The notes under the pieces were generated by a model. That model made no database searches. It was not told where the DNA came from and saw only the letters and a program-made list of their open reading frames with translations. Shown in pieces: positions 1 to 8,551 of a DNA stretch of 50,495 nucleotides. The position numbers were made by a program, and so were the translations under genes. The DNA is from Oscillospiraceae bacterium (GTDB taxonomy: Bacteria; Bacillota; Clostridia; Oscillospirales; Acutalibacteraceae), in NCBI GenBank assembly GCA_015065965.1, contig SVPH01000019.1, forward strand, positions 1 to 50,495. Direction: 5' to 3'. Positions within the stretch are counted from its first letter, which is position 1. The number at the start of each line of letters is the position of its first letter.

Positions 1-127
1 CGCCAATCTGAGCAACAGCACCGTTAACCTTAACCATGCCGTTTCTTATCATTTCTTCCGCCTTACGCCTTGAAGCAACACCTGCTTCCGAAAGAAATTT
101 CTGAAGCCTGATTTTATTATCGGCCAA
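1..127 (-). CDS. rluB: Ribosomal large-subunit pseudouridine synthase, N-terminal part (partial)
   Basis: This is the first 42 residues of a gene that runs off the left edge. The TTG start at 125-127 sits behind an AGAGGTGA ribosome binding site that lies in the tail of the upstream carboxypeptidase gene. The visible residues (start [20 protein letters not shown], then RRKAEEMI and VKVNG) are a typical S4 RNA-binding domain found at the N-terminus of RsuA/RluB pseudouridine synthases, which modify rRNA. The catalytic domain is outside the window, so RluB versus another S4 synthase is inferred from family pattern and from its place behind scpAB, gerW and a dac gene, a common Clostridia order. 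Confidence 0.8.
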   Translation of the reverse strand, partial: MADNKIRLQKFLSEAGVASRRKAEEMIRNGMVKVNGAVAQIG

Positions 128-1285
128 TTATTTCACCTCTGAAACACTGAAAAAATCTTTTATCTTTTGAATTAATTTTGAAAATCTGCTTTCTTCATAT
201 TGCGGCTGAATTTCATCCGCCTTTTTTATCCCAACAGACTCGGATGCAAGAATCGGCACCTCTGCAATTACACCACCATTATCAGTGATAAATATTGCCG
301 AACCGACAATATCTCCCTTTGAAACGGGTGCATAGACAATAGGATTTAAAAGCAGGCGCACTTTGCATAAATCGCCCTCAATCCATTGAATATTATTTGA
401 AAGTCTGACGGAAATATTTGCCTTTTCTCCGCCTGCAATATTAAGTAAAATACCGCTGAGGTCACAGCCGAGTTCAACACCTTTGCACTGCGAGAATCCG
501 TATTCAAACATTGAAATATGGTCATTCCAATCATCGGGCGCATTAAGCGTAACGGCAACAAGAGTAACGCCGTTTCTCTTCGCAGCACTGACAAGGCATC
601 TGCCGCTCTTCTTTGTGAAGCCCGTTTTGATGCCGATTGCATCCTCATATTTCCACAGAAGCCTGTTATGGTTTGTGAGAGTCCGTACATAAGGAGGATT
701 TCCGTAAGACAGCCTTGCACTTTTCTGAGAACATATTGCGGCAAACTCAGGATTCTTTATACTTTCACACGCAAGAAGTGCCATATCGTATGCCGTTGAA
801 TAATGGTTTTCATCATCAAGACCCGATGCGGTAACAAAATTGGTGTTTTTCATACCGATTTGTGCTGCACGATTGTTCATCATCTCTGCAAAGCCGTCAG
901 GACTGCCGCCTAGAACATAAGCAACCGTATTAGCCGCATCGTTACCCGACTGCAGCAGCATACCGTAAACAAGTTCTTTAAGCGAAACGCTGTCGCCAGC
1001 GAGAAGCCCCATTGATGTGCCTTCCACACTGACCATTTCTTGGGTCACCGTTATTTCTTTTTCAGGTGAAGCGACTTCAAGCGCTATGAGCGATGTCATT
1101 ATTTTTGTTGTACTTGCCATAGAAAGTTGTTTGTGTGCATTTCTTTCAAACAGTACTTCGCCATTATCTGCACACATAAGCACCGCACTCTGCGCCGAAA
1201 TATTCAAACCGCTCGCAAAAGCCTGAGGAATAAACGGAATAATAAACAGACATACAGCCACAAAAGCAAAGATTCTCTTTTTCAA
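128..1285 (-). CDS. dacF: D-alanyl-D-alanine carboxypeptidase (penicillin-binding protein 5 family)
   Basis: This secreted serine DD-carboxypeptidase trims the terminal D-alanine of peptidoglycan stem peptides. A signal peptide covers about residues 1-25. The three active-site motifs are present: SxxK (S58-T-T-K61), SGN (113-115) and KTG (220-222). A PBP5 C-terminal domain follows, ending in a short basic amphipathic tail (around KLIQKIKDFF) that may anchor it to the membrane. At 385 residues it is full length. The start is TTG at 1283-1285 with GGGATGAG upstream. It follows gerW and immediately precedes the rluB-like gene. The symbol dacF is inferred from the sporulation context; dacB-like naming is equally possible. 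Confidence 0.9.
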   Translation of the reverse strand: MKKRIFAFVAVCLFIIPFIPQAFASGLNISAQSAVLMCADNGEVLFERNAHKQLSMASTTKIMTSLIALEVASPEKEITVTQEMVSVEGTSMGLLAGDSVSLKELVYGMLLQSGNDAANTVAYVLGGSPDGFAEMMNNRAAQIGMKNTNFVTASGLDDENHYSTAYDMALLACESIKNPEFAAICSQKSARLSYGNPPYVRTLTNHNRLLWKYEDAIGIKTGFTKKSGRCLVSAAKRNGVTLVAVTLNAPDDWNDHISMFEYGFSQCKGVELGCDLSGILLNIAGGEKANISVRLSNNIQWIEGDLCKVRLLLNPIVYAPVSKGDIVGSAIFITDNGGVIAEVPILASESVGIKKADEIQPQYEESRFSKLIQKIKDFFSVSEVK

Positions 1286-1344
1286 TCAGACTCATCCCCA
1301 AATATCAAATAATAAAATATATGCGGATGAGAGAAAATTAATAA

Positions 1345-1776
1345 TTATGCAGTGGGTTCTGTTGATGCCATATAATCGTTGATTGCAGTGTCAACAGTGT
1401 TGTCTTTATTCTTAAGTTGGCTGATAACATCCGTTGCTTTATCAACAATATCGGGAACCATACCGATAACTCTTTCGACTGAGCCTTCAGCAGCATTGAT
1501 ATACTTAACCGATACGCTGCCGTTATTAACAACGAGGAATGCTACAGGAGAAATTGTAATACCTGCTCCGCCGCCGCCGCCGAAAAGTTCCTGATTGCTC
1601 TTTGAGGGGAAATCTGTTCCGCCTGAAGCAAAACCGTATGTTACCTTTGATACGGGAATAATCTGAAGAGTTTCGCTGATTTTGATGGGATCGCCGATAA
1701 TTGTGCTTACATCTACAAGATCCTTGATTTTCTCAATTGATGTACCGAGAATTCCTGATGCTGACTGTTCTTTCAT
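1345..1776 (-). CDS. gerW: GerW family sporulation protein (YtfJ)
   Basis: This 143-residue protein has the GerW/YtfJ family pattern: an N-terminal helix, the ...GDPIKISETLQIIPVSKV... strand region, a conserved YGFASGG stretch, a glycine-rich FGGGGGAG loop near residues 65-74, and a following hydrophobic VAFLVV strand. In Bacillus the protein is made during sporulation and is needed for normal spore germination. Here it sits just downstream of a DUF2953 protein (YtfI in Bacillus), the same pairing seen in Bacillus, which supports both calls. It lies in the long scpAB-dac run. The start is ATG, with AAAGGCGG upstream. Confidence 0.9.
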   Translation of the reverse strand: MKEQSASGILGTSIEKIKDLVDVSTIIGDPIKISETLQIIPVSKVTYGFASGGTDFPSKSNQELFGGGGGAGITISPVAFLVVNNGSVSVKYINAAEGSVERVIGMVPDIVDKATDVISQLKNKDNTVDTAINDYMASTEPTA

Positions 1777-1799
1777 TTTGTTTTCCGCCTTTCAATTTT

Positions 1800-2492
1800 T
1801 TATTTTGTATTAATCTGCTTTTCCACATCAGCCTTCGGAGCCTTACTGTGCTTAAGCAATTTTAAAACCACTTTAAAGAGTAATTCAAATGCAACTATAA
1901 TAACTGCATTTATGAGTTTTATGGGTCTTACAGAAACAGAGGTATGTAACTTTGCAACATTTTTGCCGTAAATAAAATCAGGATTGATTTCTATGTTATA
2001 CTTCTTCACACGCATGTTGCTGACTATAAGACCCATGGCAGGGAATGCGGCTGAACAGGTTTTTCCGTATTTGATTGCGGTTTCTGCCGAGTCGCCTGCA
2101 CCTACCGTGAGAGAAATTATAAGTTCTTCAAAAAGGAACGCTCTGCCGATACGTCTGAACATTCCGCCAACCGCATTTGCAGCATCTTTAAGAAGCCCTA
2201 CAACACCCTCAACGCCTCTGTTGCGATAGAAACGGACAAACATATTGTCCTGCTTTTTCTTTTTTGGTTCAGGGATAACTTCGCTTTCTTCCTTTGGCTT
2301 TTCTTCCTTTTTCTTTTTTTCTTTTTTAGGCTTTTCTTCCTTATCATGTTTCGGAAGAATGTTAAATTTCAGAAAAAGCCACTTTACGGAAACCGCCACG
2401 TCATCTTCATAATGAACGGTTACCGAAAACTTAACAGAAAGCAAAATTATAATGAACGCTATTATACCGAGAATAATATACAGCGCCGTCAA
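1800..2492 (-). CDS. DUF2953 membrane protein (YtfI-like)
   Basis: This is a 230-residue protein of unknown biochemical function. One N-terminal membrane helix (about residues 3-22) is followed by a short domain with the SVKWLFLKFNI pattern, a very lysine/glutamate-rich linker (about 55-85), and a C-terminal DUF2953-like domain containing VGAGDSAETAI and the IEINPDF segment. The start is TTG at 2490-2492 behind a strong AGGAGG; no in-frame ATG is better placed. Its position directly upstream of gerW matches the ytfI-ytfJ pairing in Bacillus, suggesting a sporulation or envelope role (inference). Confidence 0.8.
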   Translation of the reverse strand: MTALYIILGIIAFIIILLSVKFSVTVHYEDDVAVSVKWLFLKFNILPKHDKEEKPKKEKKKKEEKPKEESEVIPEPKKKKQDNMFVRFYRNRGVEGVVGLLKDAANAVGGMFRRIGRAFLFEELIISLTVGAGDSAETAIKYGKTCSAAFPAMGLIVSNMRVKKYNIEINPDFIYGKNVAKLHTSVSVRPIKLINAVIIVAFELLFKVVLKLLKHSKAPKADVEKQINTK

Positions 2493-2503
2493 ATTATCGC
2501 CTC

Positions 2504-3103
2504 CTATTCTTCGCTCTGGAAGAAATCTCTGATTTGTTCGCCCTGCTCGTTATCAATCTCATCATCATGCTCTTCGCCGATTTCAGGCTTTTCGGGGAGT
2601 TCGGGCAAATCAGCAAGTGATGTAAGACAGAAACATCTGAGGAAATCGGGAGTAGTGCCGTAAAGAAGCGGTCTGCCGGGTAAATCAAGCCTTCCCTTTT
2701 CTTCAAGCAAACCTTTCTGGCAAAGGGTTGCAACAACACCCGAGCAATCAACACCTCTTATTTGCTCAATATATGCTTTTGTAACGGGCTGATTATAAGC
2801 AACAACAGCAAGAACTTCAAATGCTGCAGGCGAAAGCGGAGCATTCTTTTTCATATCAAGCACGCTTCTGACCTGCGGAGCATACTCAACACGGGAGCAA
2901 AGTTGATATTTGCTGCCGAGCCTGAGCAGACAGATTCCGCTGCCTCGTTCGTCAAGAGTTCTTGAAAGTTCCCAAAGAGCACCTGAAACAACATCAGGTT
3001 CAAGTTCAAGCGCCTGAGCAATCCTCGAAACTTCAACAGGCTCACCTGATGCAAACAATATTGCTTCGCACGCTGCACGAATTTGTTCATTCGTCAATTT
3101 CAA
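2504..3103 (-). CDS. scpB: Segregation and condensation protein B
   Basis: ScpB is the winged-helix subunit of the SMC-ScpA-ScpB condensin complex, which compacts and segregates the chromosome. The hallmarks are the start of helix 1 (LTNEQIRAACEAILFASGEP), the two winged-helix domains and the conserved PLSPAAFEVLAVVAYNQP and RGVDCSGVVATL region, followed by an acidic tail. The frame is open to a TTG at 3122-3124, but the best ribosome binding site (GGAGAGGAG) lies just upstream of TTG codons at 3103 and 3097, so the true start is one of these. All of these starts overlap the end of scpA, which implies translational coupling. Confidence 0.92.
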   Translation of the reverse strand: MKLTNEQIRAACEAILFASGEPVEVSRIAQALELEPDVVSGALWELSRTLDERGSGICLLRLGSKYQLCSRVEYAPQVRSVLDMKKNAPLSPAAFEVLAVVAYNQPVTKAYIEQIRGVDCSGVVATLCQKGLLEEKGRLDLPGRPLLYGTTPDFLRCFCLTSLADLPELPEKPEIGEEHDDEIDNEQGEQIRDFFQSEE

Positions 3104-3818
3104 TACTCTCCTCTCCGCCTTCAAGCAGTGTTATGCTCACATCCTCGCCCTGACCGTCAATTTGAACTCTCTTTGCCTTTGCCATTGCAAGAAGTGCAAG
3201 GAAAGTTGCAACCATCTCCGAACGGGATTCAGATTCCTCAAAAAAAGAAAGAAATCTGTGATTTTTCTTTTTCTTGAATTTATCAAAAATAAAACTGATT
3301 CTTGAAGCAACAGAAACAATCTTGTGTGCAACAATTCCTCTGAACGCTTCAATCGGCGGCGGAAGTTTGCGTTTACCTTTACCTACTGCCGCCATATAAG
3401 CCTTAAATATTTCAACAGGTTCGTGAATTCTTGTGTATGTCATATCAACTTCAATTTCTTCAGGAGGTCTTGCATAAAACTCAAAGCCTTTCGCCTGATT
3501 CTGAAGTTTGCCTGCAACAAGTTTGCAATCCTGATATTCCGTAAGTTCGCCCCTCAGTTCTTCAACAAGTTTTTCGGCTTCTTCATGAACGGGAAGCAAA
3601 GATACGGTTTTGATATATAAAAGCCTTGCCGCCATTTCAAGAAATTCGCTTGATATATCAAGATTATCCTCCTGCATGCGGCGGACATATTCAAGATACT
3701 GCTCAATGATTTCCATAATAGGAACATCATTGATACTGACCTTCTTTTTTGCAATAAGTTGAAGCAGAAGGTCCATAGGTCCTTCAAAAACCTCCAACTT
3801 ATACTGTAATTTTTCCAA
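3087..3818 (-). CDS. scpA: Segregation and condensation protein A
   Basis: ScpA is the kleisin subunit that bridges the SMC ATPase heads. The N-terminal pattern (YKLEVFEGPMDLLLQLI, then MEIIEQYLEYV) and the LEMAARLLYIKTVSLLP segment are diagnostic. At 243 residues it is of normal size, with a C-terminal winged helix containing the VATFLALLAMAKAKRV segment. The start is TTG at 3816-3818 behind AAAGGAG. It overlaps scpB at its 3' end and follows the site-2 protease gene, a frequent Clostridia arrangement. Confidence 0.94.
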   Translation of the reverse strand: MEKLQYKLEVFEGPMDLLLQLIAKKKVSINDVPIMEIIEQYLEYVRRMQEDNLDISSEFLEMAARLLYIKTVSLLPVHEEAEKLVEELRGELTEYQDCKLVAGKLQNQAKGFEFYARPPEEIEVDMTYTRIHEPVEIFKAYMAAVGKGKRKLPPPIEAFRGIVAHKIVSVASRISFIFDKFKKKKNHRFLSFFEESESRSEMVATFLALLAMAKAKRVQIDGQGEDVSITLLEGGEESIEIDE

Positions 3819-3840
3819 GGAATTAACTCCTTTCGACTAA

Positions 3841-4518
3841 TCAATAAAATGCCGCAAACGGAAGCCCTGCAATAAATGTTATAAGCCTCATAACAAGACT
3901 TGTAAGAAAACTGAGCGGTCCGTCAAGAACGCCGAGAAAAATCAAAAGAAAAACGCCGAGAATTATATAGCGTTCATACTGCATTATTTTAAAATAATAT
4001 TTTGACGGAATTATAAGATTAATAATTCTTGAACCGTCAAGCGGAGGTATCGGTAAAAGATTAAATACAGCAAGGCTGACATTTATCATCGCTGCAGATG
4101 CGAAGAAAGTTGATGCCGCATATGCGAAAACTGCACCCGTTTTGAAATACAAAATATTAACTCCGTTTGCAAGAATCATGAATATAAGAGCCATGATTAT
4201 ATTTGCCATAGGCCCTGCAAGCGCAGTCAGTGCCATGCCTGCCTTTGGATTTTTAAAGTTTCTCGGATTGACCGGCACGGGTTTTGCATAGCCGAAACCG
4301 ACAAGAAAAATCATAATTGCGCCGAGAAGGTCAATATGAGCAAGCGGTGCGATTGTAAGCCTGCCCCTGAGCCTTGCAGTATCATCGCCAAGTTTCGTGG
4401 CAACAAGAGCATGAGCATACTCGTGGATAGGCAATGTGCAAAAAACAACAAATACACTTGCCATGAGGCTTATTATTACCTCGATAGAAAAACCGTATCT
4501 GAATAAATCTAAAATCAT
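3841..4518 (-). CDS. Site-2 protease family membrane metalloprotease (M50, YwhC-like)
   Basis: This is a multi-pass membrane protein with a zinc protease site inside the membrane. The zinc motif HEYAH (about residues 32-36) and the second motif NLLPIPPLDG are present, together with hydrophobic segments spanning most of the protein. The compact architecture without a PDZ domain matches the YwhC/Rv-type group rather than RseP/SpoIVFB. The frame is open to a TTG at 4542 inside prmC, but ATG 4518, two bases after the prmC stop and behind AGAAAGGG, is clearly the better start. The substrate is unknown. Confidence 0.9.
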   Translation of the reverse strand: MILDLFRYGFSIEVIISLMASVFVVFCTLPIHEYAHALVATKLGDDTARLRGRLTIAPLAHIDLLGAIMIFLVGFGYAKPVPVNPRNFKNPKAGMALTALAGPMANIIMALIFMILANGVNILYFKTGAVFAYAASTFFASAAMINVSLAVFNLLPIPPLDGSRIINLIIPSKYYFKIMQYERYIILGVFLLIFLGVLDGPLSFLTSLVMRLITFIAGLPFAAFY

Positions 4519-4519
4519 T

Positions 4520-5356
4520 TTAACCCTTTCTGCCGATAACAACTCTTTCTGTTCCGTTATAATCCTTTACGGAATAAACATCAGCAAACAATTCAGAAAA
4601 CAAAGATTTGATTGAGTCCGCCTGACCCTCTCCGCATTCAACTGCAACTGCGTTACCGTATTGCGCCCATTTTTTTGATATGGCTTCATAAAAAACCAAA
4701 CCGTTTTCACCGCCGTCAAGAGCCATAACAGGCTCATGATGAACCTCCGGCTGTAGCGATTCAATATATGCCGTTTCTATATAAGGCGGATTTGAAAGAA
4801 TCAAATCGGGCTTCGGAAAATCAAATGCGTCAAAACCCGAAAGAACATCGCCGCAGACAATCTTTGAGTTTTTACAGCCGATTTTTTCAAAATTCCTTTT
4901 AAGATAAACAAATGCATCCGTTGATTTTTCAATAAGAATAACATTTGCATCAGGGCAGTTTTTGGCAACCGAAAGACCTACACAGCCTGAACCCGCACAC
5001 AAATCGTATACAACGGGATTTTCTTTGCCTTTAAGATAATCAAGAGCAAAATCAACCAGCAGCTCCGTTTCGGGTCTGGGGATAAGCACTCCCTCTCCCA
5101 CTGAAAAACTCTCACCGTAGAAATCCCACGAACCGATAACATACTGAACGGGAATTCCGCTTGCTCTTTTTTGAACTTTTTCAATATATTCTGCCGCTGA
5201 TACCGAATCTGTTTCTTCTTCAAAGTGAAACACAATATATTCTCTGCCGCAGTCAAACACACTTTCAAAAATCCAGCGTGCTTCGTTTCGGAAATTATCA
5301 ATATGAGCCTGACTTAGCAGCGAACTGCCTTTTTCAAGAAGTTCAGCAACTGTCAT
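4520..5356 (-). CDS. prmC: Release factor glutamine methyltransferase
   Basis: PrmC methylates the glutamine of the GGQ motif in peptide release factors RF1/RF2, using S-adenosylmethionine. The protein has the N-terminal helical domain, the PRPETE signature (93-98), the SAM-binding DLCAGSGCVG loop (118-127) and the catalytic NPPY motif (189-192). The 278-residue length is normal. Its ATG overlaps the stop of the upstream DUF1385 gene by four bases, indicating coupling; prfA, the usual partner, is not in this window. Confidence 0.95.
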   Translation of the reverse strand: MTVAELLEKGSSLLSQAHIDNFRNEARWIFESVFDCGREYIVFHFEEETDSVSAAEYIEKVQKRASGIPVQYVIGSWDFYGESFSVGEGVLIPRPETELLVDFALDYLKGKENPVVYDLCAGSGCVGLSVAKNCPDANVILIEKSTDAFVYLKRNFEKIGCKNSKIVCGDVLSGFDAFDFPKPDLILSNPPYIETAYIESLQPEVHHEPVMALDGGENGLVFYEAISKKWAQYGNAVAVECGEGQADSIKSLFSELFADVYSVKDYNGTERVVIGRKG

Positions 5357-6345
5357 TCCGCACTCTCCGCATCCCGGGCCGGAGTTTCGGGAACTTCACC
5401 GGTGAGTGCCGCTTTCATTGCTTCAATAGCAACTTCAATAATTGCATCATCGGGCTCCGCAGTTGTAATGCGCTGCATAAGAAGACCTGGCGCTGAAAGA
5501 AGCCTTGTAAACTTATTTGGGTATTTACCCGCAAGTTGTATAAACTCAAATCCTATGCCCATGATAAGAGGCATGATAAGAATTTTAACCGCAACCCAGA
5601 GAATTCTGTTTTCTGTAAGAGCAGGGAAAACAACCGCTACAATTGATGAAACAAGTATGCTGAGAAGGATTGTAACAAAAATAAAACTTGTTCCGCAGCG
5701 AGGATGGCAGCGTTTTTCTCCTCTTATATTTTCAACAGTGAGTTCCTTGCCGTGTTCAAAAGCAAAAATTGTTTTATGCTCTGCACCGTGATACATATAA
5801 ACTCTGTGAATTTCCTTCATCTTGGAAACAGCGTACATGTAAATCACAAAAATGACAACTCTTATTACTCCCTCAAACACCGCACGCAACTTTAAGAGTT
5901 CTCCGCCTGCAAGGTTATCGTTCACAAGATCAAACACAAAACTCGGAAGCCACATGAACAGGAAGAACGCAAGTGCAACACCAAGCACTGCCGAAATTCC
6001 GCCGATGACCGCCATCATTTTAGGACCGAAATGGTCATTAATCCATTTATCGAGTTTGGATTCGTTTTCAACTTCTTCATCATCAAAAGCGGTTTTTTCA
6101 GCCGATTCCATGAGAAGTTTATAACCGAAAAGCATTGATTCAACAAATGAAACAACGCCTCTGATTATCGGCAAATTAAGCGGTTTTATTTTTTTTCGTA
6201 CAGAAACAAAATCTTTCATCTGTGTTTCAATTGTTCCGTCAGGCAAACGAAGCGACATTGCAGTGCCTTTAGGGCCACGCATCATAATGCCTTCCATCAA
6301 TGCCTGACCGCCTACGGCAACATAATCATTTTTCTTTTTGCTCAT
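5353..6345 (-). CDS. DUF1385 membrane protein
   Basis: This DUF1385 family protein carries the diagnostic VGGQALMEGIMMRGP motif near the N-terminus and a histidine/cysteine-containing segment (MYHGAEHKTIFAFE then KRCHPRCGTSF) between membrane helices. Function is unknown; the family is often encoded beside prfA/prmC, as here. The frame is open upstream to 6393, but ATG 6345 behind AAGGAGAG matches the family N-terminus. It overlaps the 3' end of the histidine kinase gene by about 20 bases and prmC by four. Confidence 0.88.
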   Translation of the reverse strand: MSKKKNDYVAVGGQALMEGIMMRGPKGTAMSLRLPDGTIETQMKDFVSVRKKIKPLNLPIIRGVVSFVESMLFGYKLLMESAEKTAFDDEEVENESKLDKWINDHFGPKMMAVIGGISAVLGVALAFFLFMWLPSFVFDLVNDNLAGGELLKLRAVFEGVIRVVIFVIYMYAVSKMKEIHRVYMYHGAEHKTIFAFEHGKELTVENIRGEKRCHPRCGTSFIFVTILLSILVSSIVAVVFPALTENRILWVAVKILIMPLIMGIGFEFIQLAGKYPNKFTRLLSAPGLLMQRITTAEPDDAIIEVAIEAMKAALTGEVPETPARDAESAE

Positions 6346-7795
6346 TGCTGTTCTCTCCTTCCTTTTCAGCAAAATCATATTCAACAGGGTCAATCGGAAG
6401 CGTTATTCTGACTGTTGTTCCTTCACCCAGAACACTGTCAACATCAAGATTGCCGTTATGTAATCTGATTATTTCATCGGCAACGGCAAGCCCTATACCC
6501 GAGCCCCTGACCGTAGTGTTCGCCTTATAAAATTTTTCTTTAACATGAGGTAAATCCTCCGGCGGAATGCCTGCACCCGTATCGCTGACAGTTACTATAA
6601 GCGTTGCGGGATTCGGAATCTCAGCATAAACAATTATCTTTCCGCCATGCTCTGTATATTTAAGCGCATTATCAAGTATGTTGATAAATACTTGCTTGAT
6701 TCTTGATGCATCGCCTGACATCGGAGCAGGGAAATGAGGAACATTATAGACAACTTCTATTCCCTCTTTAATCGAACGCTCCTTAAATGCGAAAACAACT
6801 TCATCAAGTTCTGCGAGAATGTCTATTTTATCATTGTTGAGTTGCATTCTTCCGCTGCTCATGCGTGAGAAATCAAGAAGTTCCTCAACCATATCGTTAA
6901 GCCTCGATGCTTCGCTGATGATAACACCCATTCCCCTTTTTGTCATTGCAGGGTCAGTATCTTCAATCTGAAGCAGAGTCTCGCCCCAGCCTTTGATAGC
7001 GGTAAGCGGAGTTCTGAGTTCATGGGATATTGTTGATATGAAATCATTTTTCAGCCTGTCTGAAACCGAAAGTTTTGATGCCATATCGTTAATCGTTGCG
7101 CAAAGTTCACCGATTTCATCATTATACGGATAGTGGTCAATCCTTGCGGCAAGGTCACCGCCTGCAATGCGCTTTGCCGTTTCACCGATATCCCTTACAG
7201 GATTTACAATTGATCGGATAAACAAACTGCCCGAAAAAACAACAAGCACAAACATACCGATGCCTGCAAGCGCAATTATCAAACTGATTCTTAAAAGTTG
7301 CTCATCTATCGCTTCAAGCGAAACCATAAATCTGACTGCACCGCCGAGATTGCCGTTAGGATAATTATAAGCACATGTTGATGCCATAATCTTTTCTCCT
7401 GACGGAAGTCTGCCTGTCCACTTTGAAGTTCCTTCTCCGCTGACTGCAGCAACAAAATCGGGCATTTCAACTTCTTCATTAATCTCAAATCCGCTTGAAG
7501 AAAGAACAATGTTGCCTCCGCTGTCAATAATCCAAACAGCCATTATGTCTTTATCCGGAAAATTATCAATATAATTTCTGCCTGCCGCTTCAAAGCCGCC
7601 CGACACGGAATCTATGTTCAGATTAAATGAAGAAGCAACCTCATCTGCCGAATGTGAATCAAGTGCCATATCGGCAACGCTGTAATAATAATTTCTGAGT
7701 GAAAAGAACAGGACAGCAGAAACAGCAATCAGAATGACAATGATTATTGATGCAACATTAAGAAACCATCGCTTTGTCAGGCTGAGAAATTTCAA
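6326..7795 (-). CDS. Membrane sensor histidine kinase
   Basis: This is a 489-residue two-component sensor with a membrane helix at about 13-34, an extracytoplasmic sensing segment (about 35-165), a second helix (about 170-195), a HAMP linker ending near 245, the phosphoacceptor H-box FISTISHELRTPL with H258, and a full HATPase domain with N, G1 (DTGAGIPPED) and G2 (GSGIGLAV) boxes. The start is TTG at 7793-7795 behind AAGGAGG. It lies directly downstream of its OmpR-type regulator. The overall build resembles the WalK/ResE/PhoR group, but the signal cannot be assigned. Confidence 0.92.
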   Translation of the reverse strand: MKFLSLTKRWFLNVASIIIVILIAVSAVLFFSLRNYYYSVADMALDSHSADEVASSFNLNIDSVSGGFEAAGRNYIDNFPDKDIMAVWIIDSGGNIVLSSSGFEINEEVEMPDFVAAVSGEGTSKWTGRLPSGEKIMASTCAYNYPNGNLGGAVRFMVSLEAIDEQLLRISLIIALAGIGMFVLVVFSGSLFIRSIVNPVRDIGETAKRIAGGDLAARIDHYPYNDEIGELCATINDMASKLSVSDRLKNDFISTISHELRTPLTAIKGWGETLLQIEDTDPAMTKRGMGVIISEASRLNDMVEELLDFSRMSSGRMQLNNDKIDILAELDEVVFAFKERSIKEGIEVVYNVPHFPAPMSGDASRIKQVFINILDNALKYTEHGGKIIVYAEIPNPATLIVTVSDTGAGIPPEDLPHVKEKFYKANTTVRGSGIGLAVADEIIRLHNGNLDVDSVLGEGTTVRITLPIDPVEYDFAEKEGENSNEQKEK

Positions 7796-7831
7796 TTTGC
7801 CTGCCTCCTTCCACAGAAATTTTCTTTTAAA

Positions 7832-8530
7832 TCATATTATCCATTTATAGCCGACACCCCAAATTGTTGTAAGGTGTTTGGGAACAGACGGTTCATCTTC
7901 AATCTTCATGCGAAGTCTTCTGATATTAACATCAACTATTTTCTCTTCGCCGAAATATTCACTGCCCCAGACTTTATTGAGAATATCTGTTCTGCTGAGT
8001 GCCGCGCCGTGATTGGTAAAGAAATACTCCATCATCTGGAACTCTACCTGAGTAAGTTCAATATATCTGCCGTTTTTGGTAAGAGATCTGCTGCGTAAGT
8101 TGAGTTTAAATTCACCGAGTTCAATAATATCTTCGGCTGAGGGTTTCTGAACAGCGTTCATTGCAACCCGTCTGTAAATAGCATCGACTCTGGCGACAAG
8201 TTCTGACGGTGAGAAAGGCTTGGTAACATAGTCATCCGCACCCATCATAAGACCTGTTATTTTATCCATCTCCTGAGTTTTTGCAGTAAGCATTATTATG
8301 CCGATGTTGTTGCTTCTGCTTCTGAGTTGTTTGCACACCTCAAGCCCGTCAACATTAGGCATCATAACATCAAGAAGAGCAACATCTATATCACCGTCAC
8401 AGGCATCATAAAGTTCAAGTGCTCTTGCGCCGTCTTCCGCTTCAACAACATCATAGCCGCCTCTGCGTAAATTGATAACAATAAACTCTCTTATGGCTGC
8501 TTCGTCTTCGGCTATAAGAACTCGCTTCAT
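7832..8530 (-). CDS. OmpR/PhoB-family response regulator
   Basis: This is a 232-residue regulator with a receiver domain (acidic pocket E8-D9, phosphoacceptor D54 in LLDVMMPN, T82 and K104) and a C-terminal winged-helix DNA-binding domain (from about 130) ending in TIWGVGYKW. It pairs with the downstream histidine kinase. The position between an FG-GAP lipoprotein gene and the kinase suggests that the lipoprotein belongs to the same regulatory unit (inference). Confidence 0.94.
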   Translation of the reverse strand: MKRVLIAEDEAAIREFIVINLRRGGYDVVEAEDGARALELYDACDGDIDVALLDVMMPNVDGLEVCKQLRSRSNNIGIIMLTAKTQEMDKITGLMMGADDYVTKPFSPSELVARVDAIYRRVAMNAVQKPSAEDIIELGEFKLNLRSRSLTKNGRYIELTQVEFQMMEYFFTNHGAALSRTDILNKVWGSEYFGEEKIVDVNIRRLRMKIEDEPSVPKHLTTIWGVGYKWII

Positions 8531-8551
8531 ATCTTATCTCCTTTTTGCTTA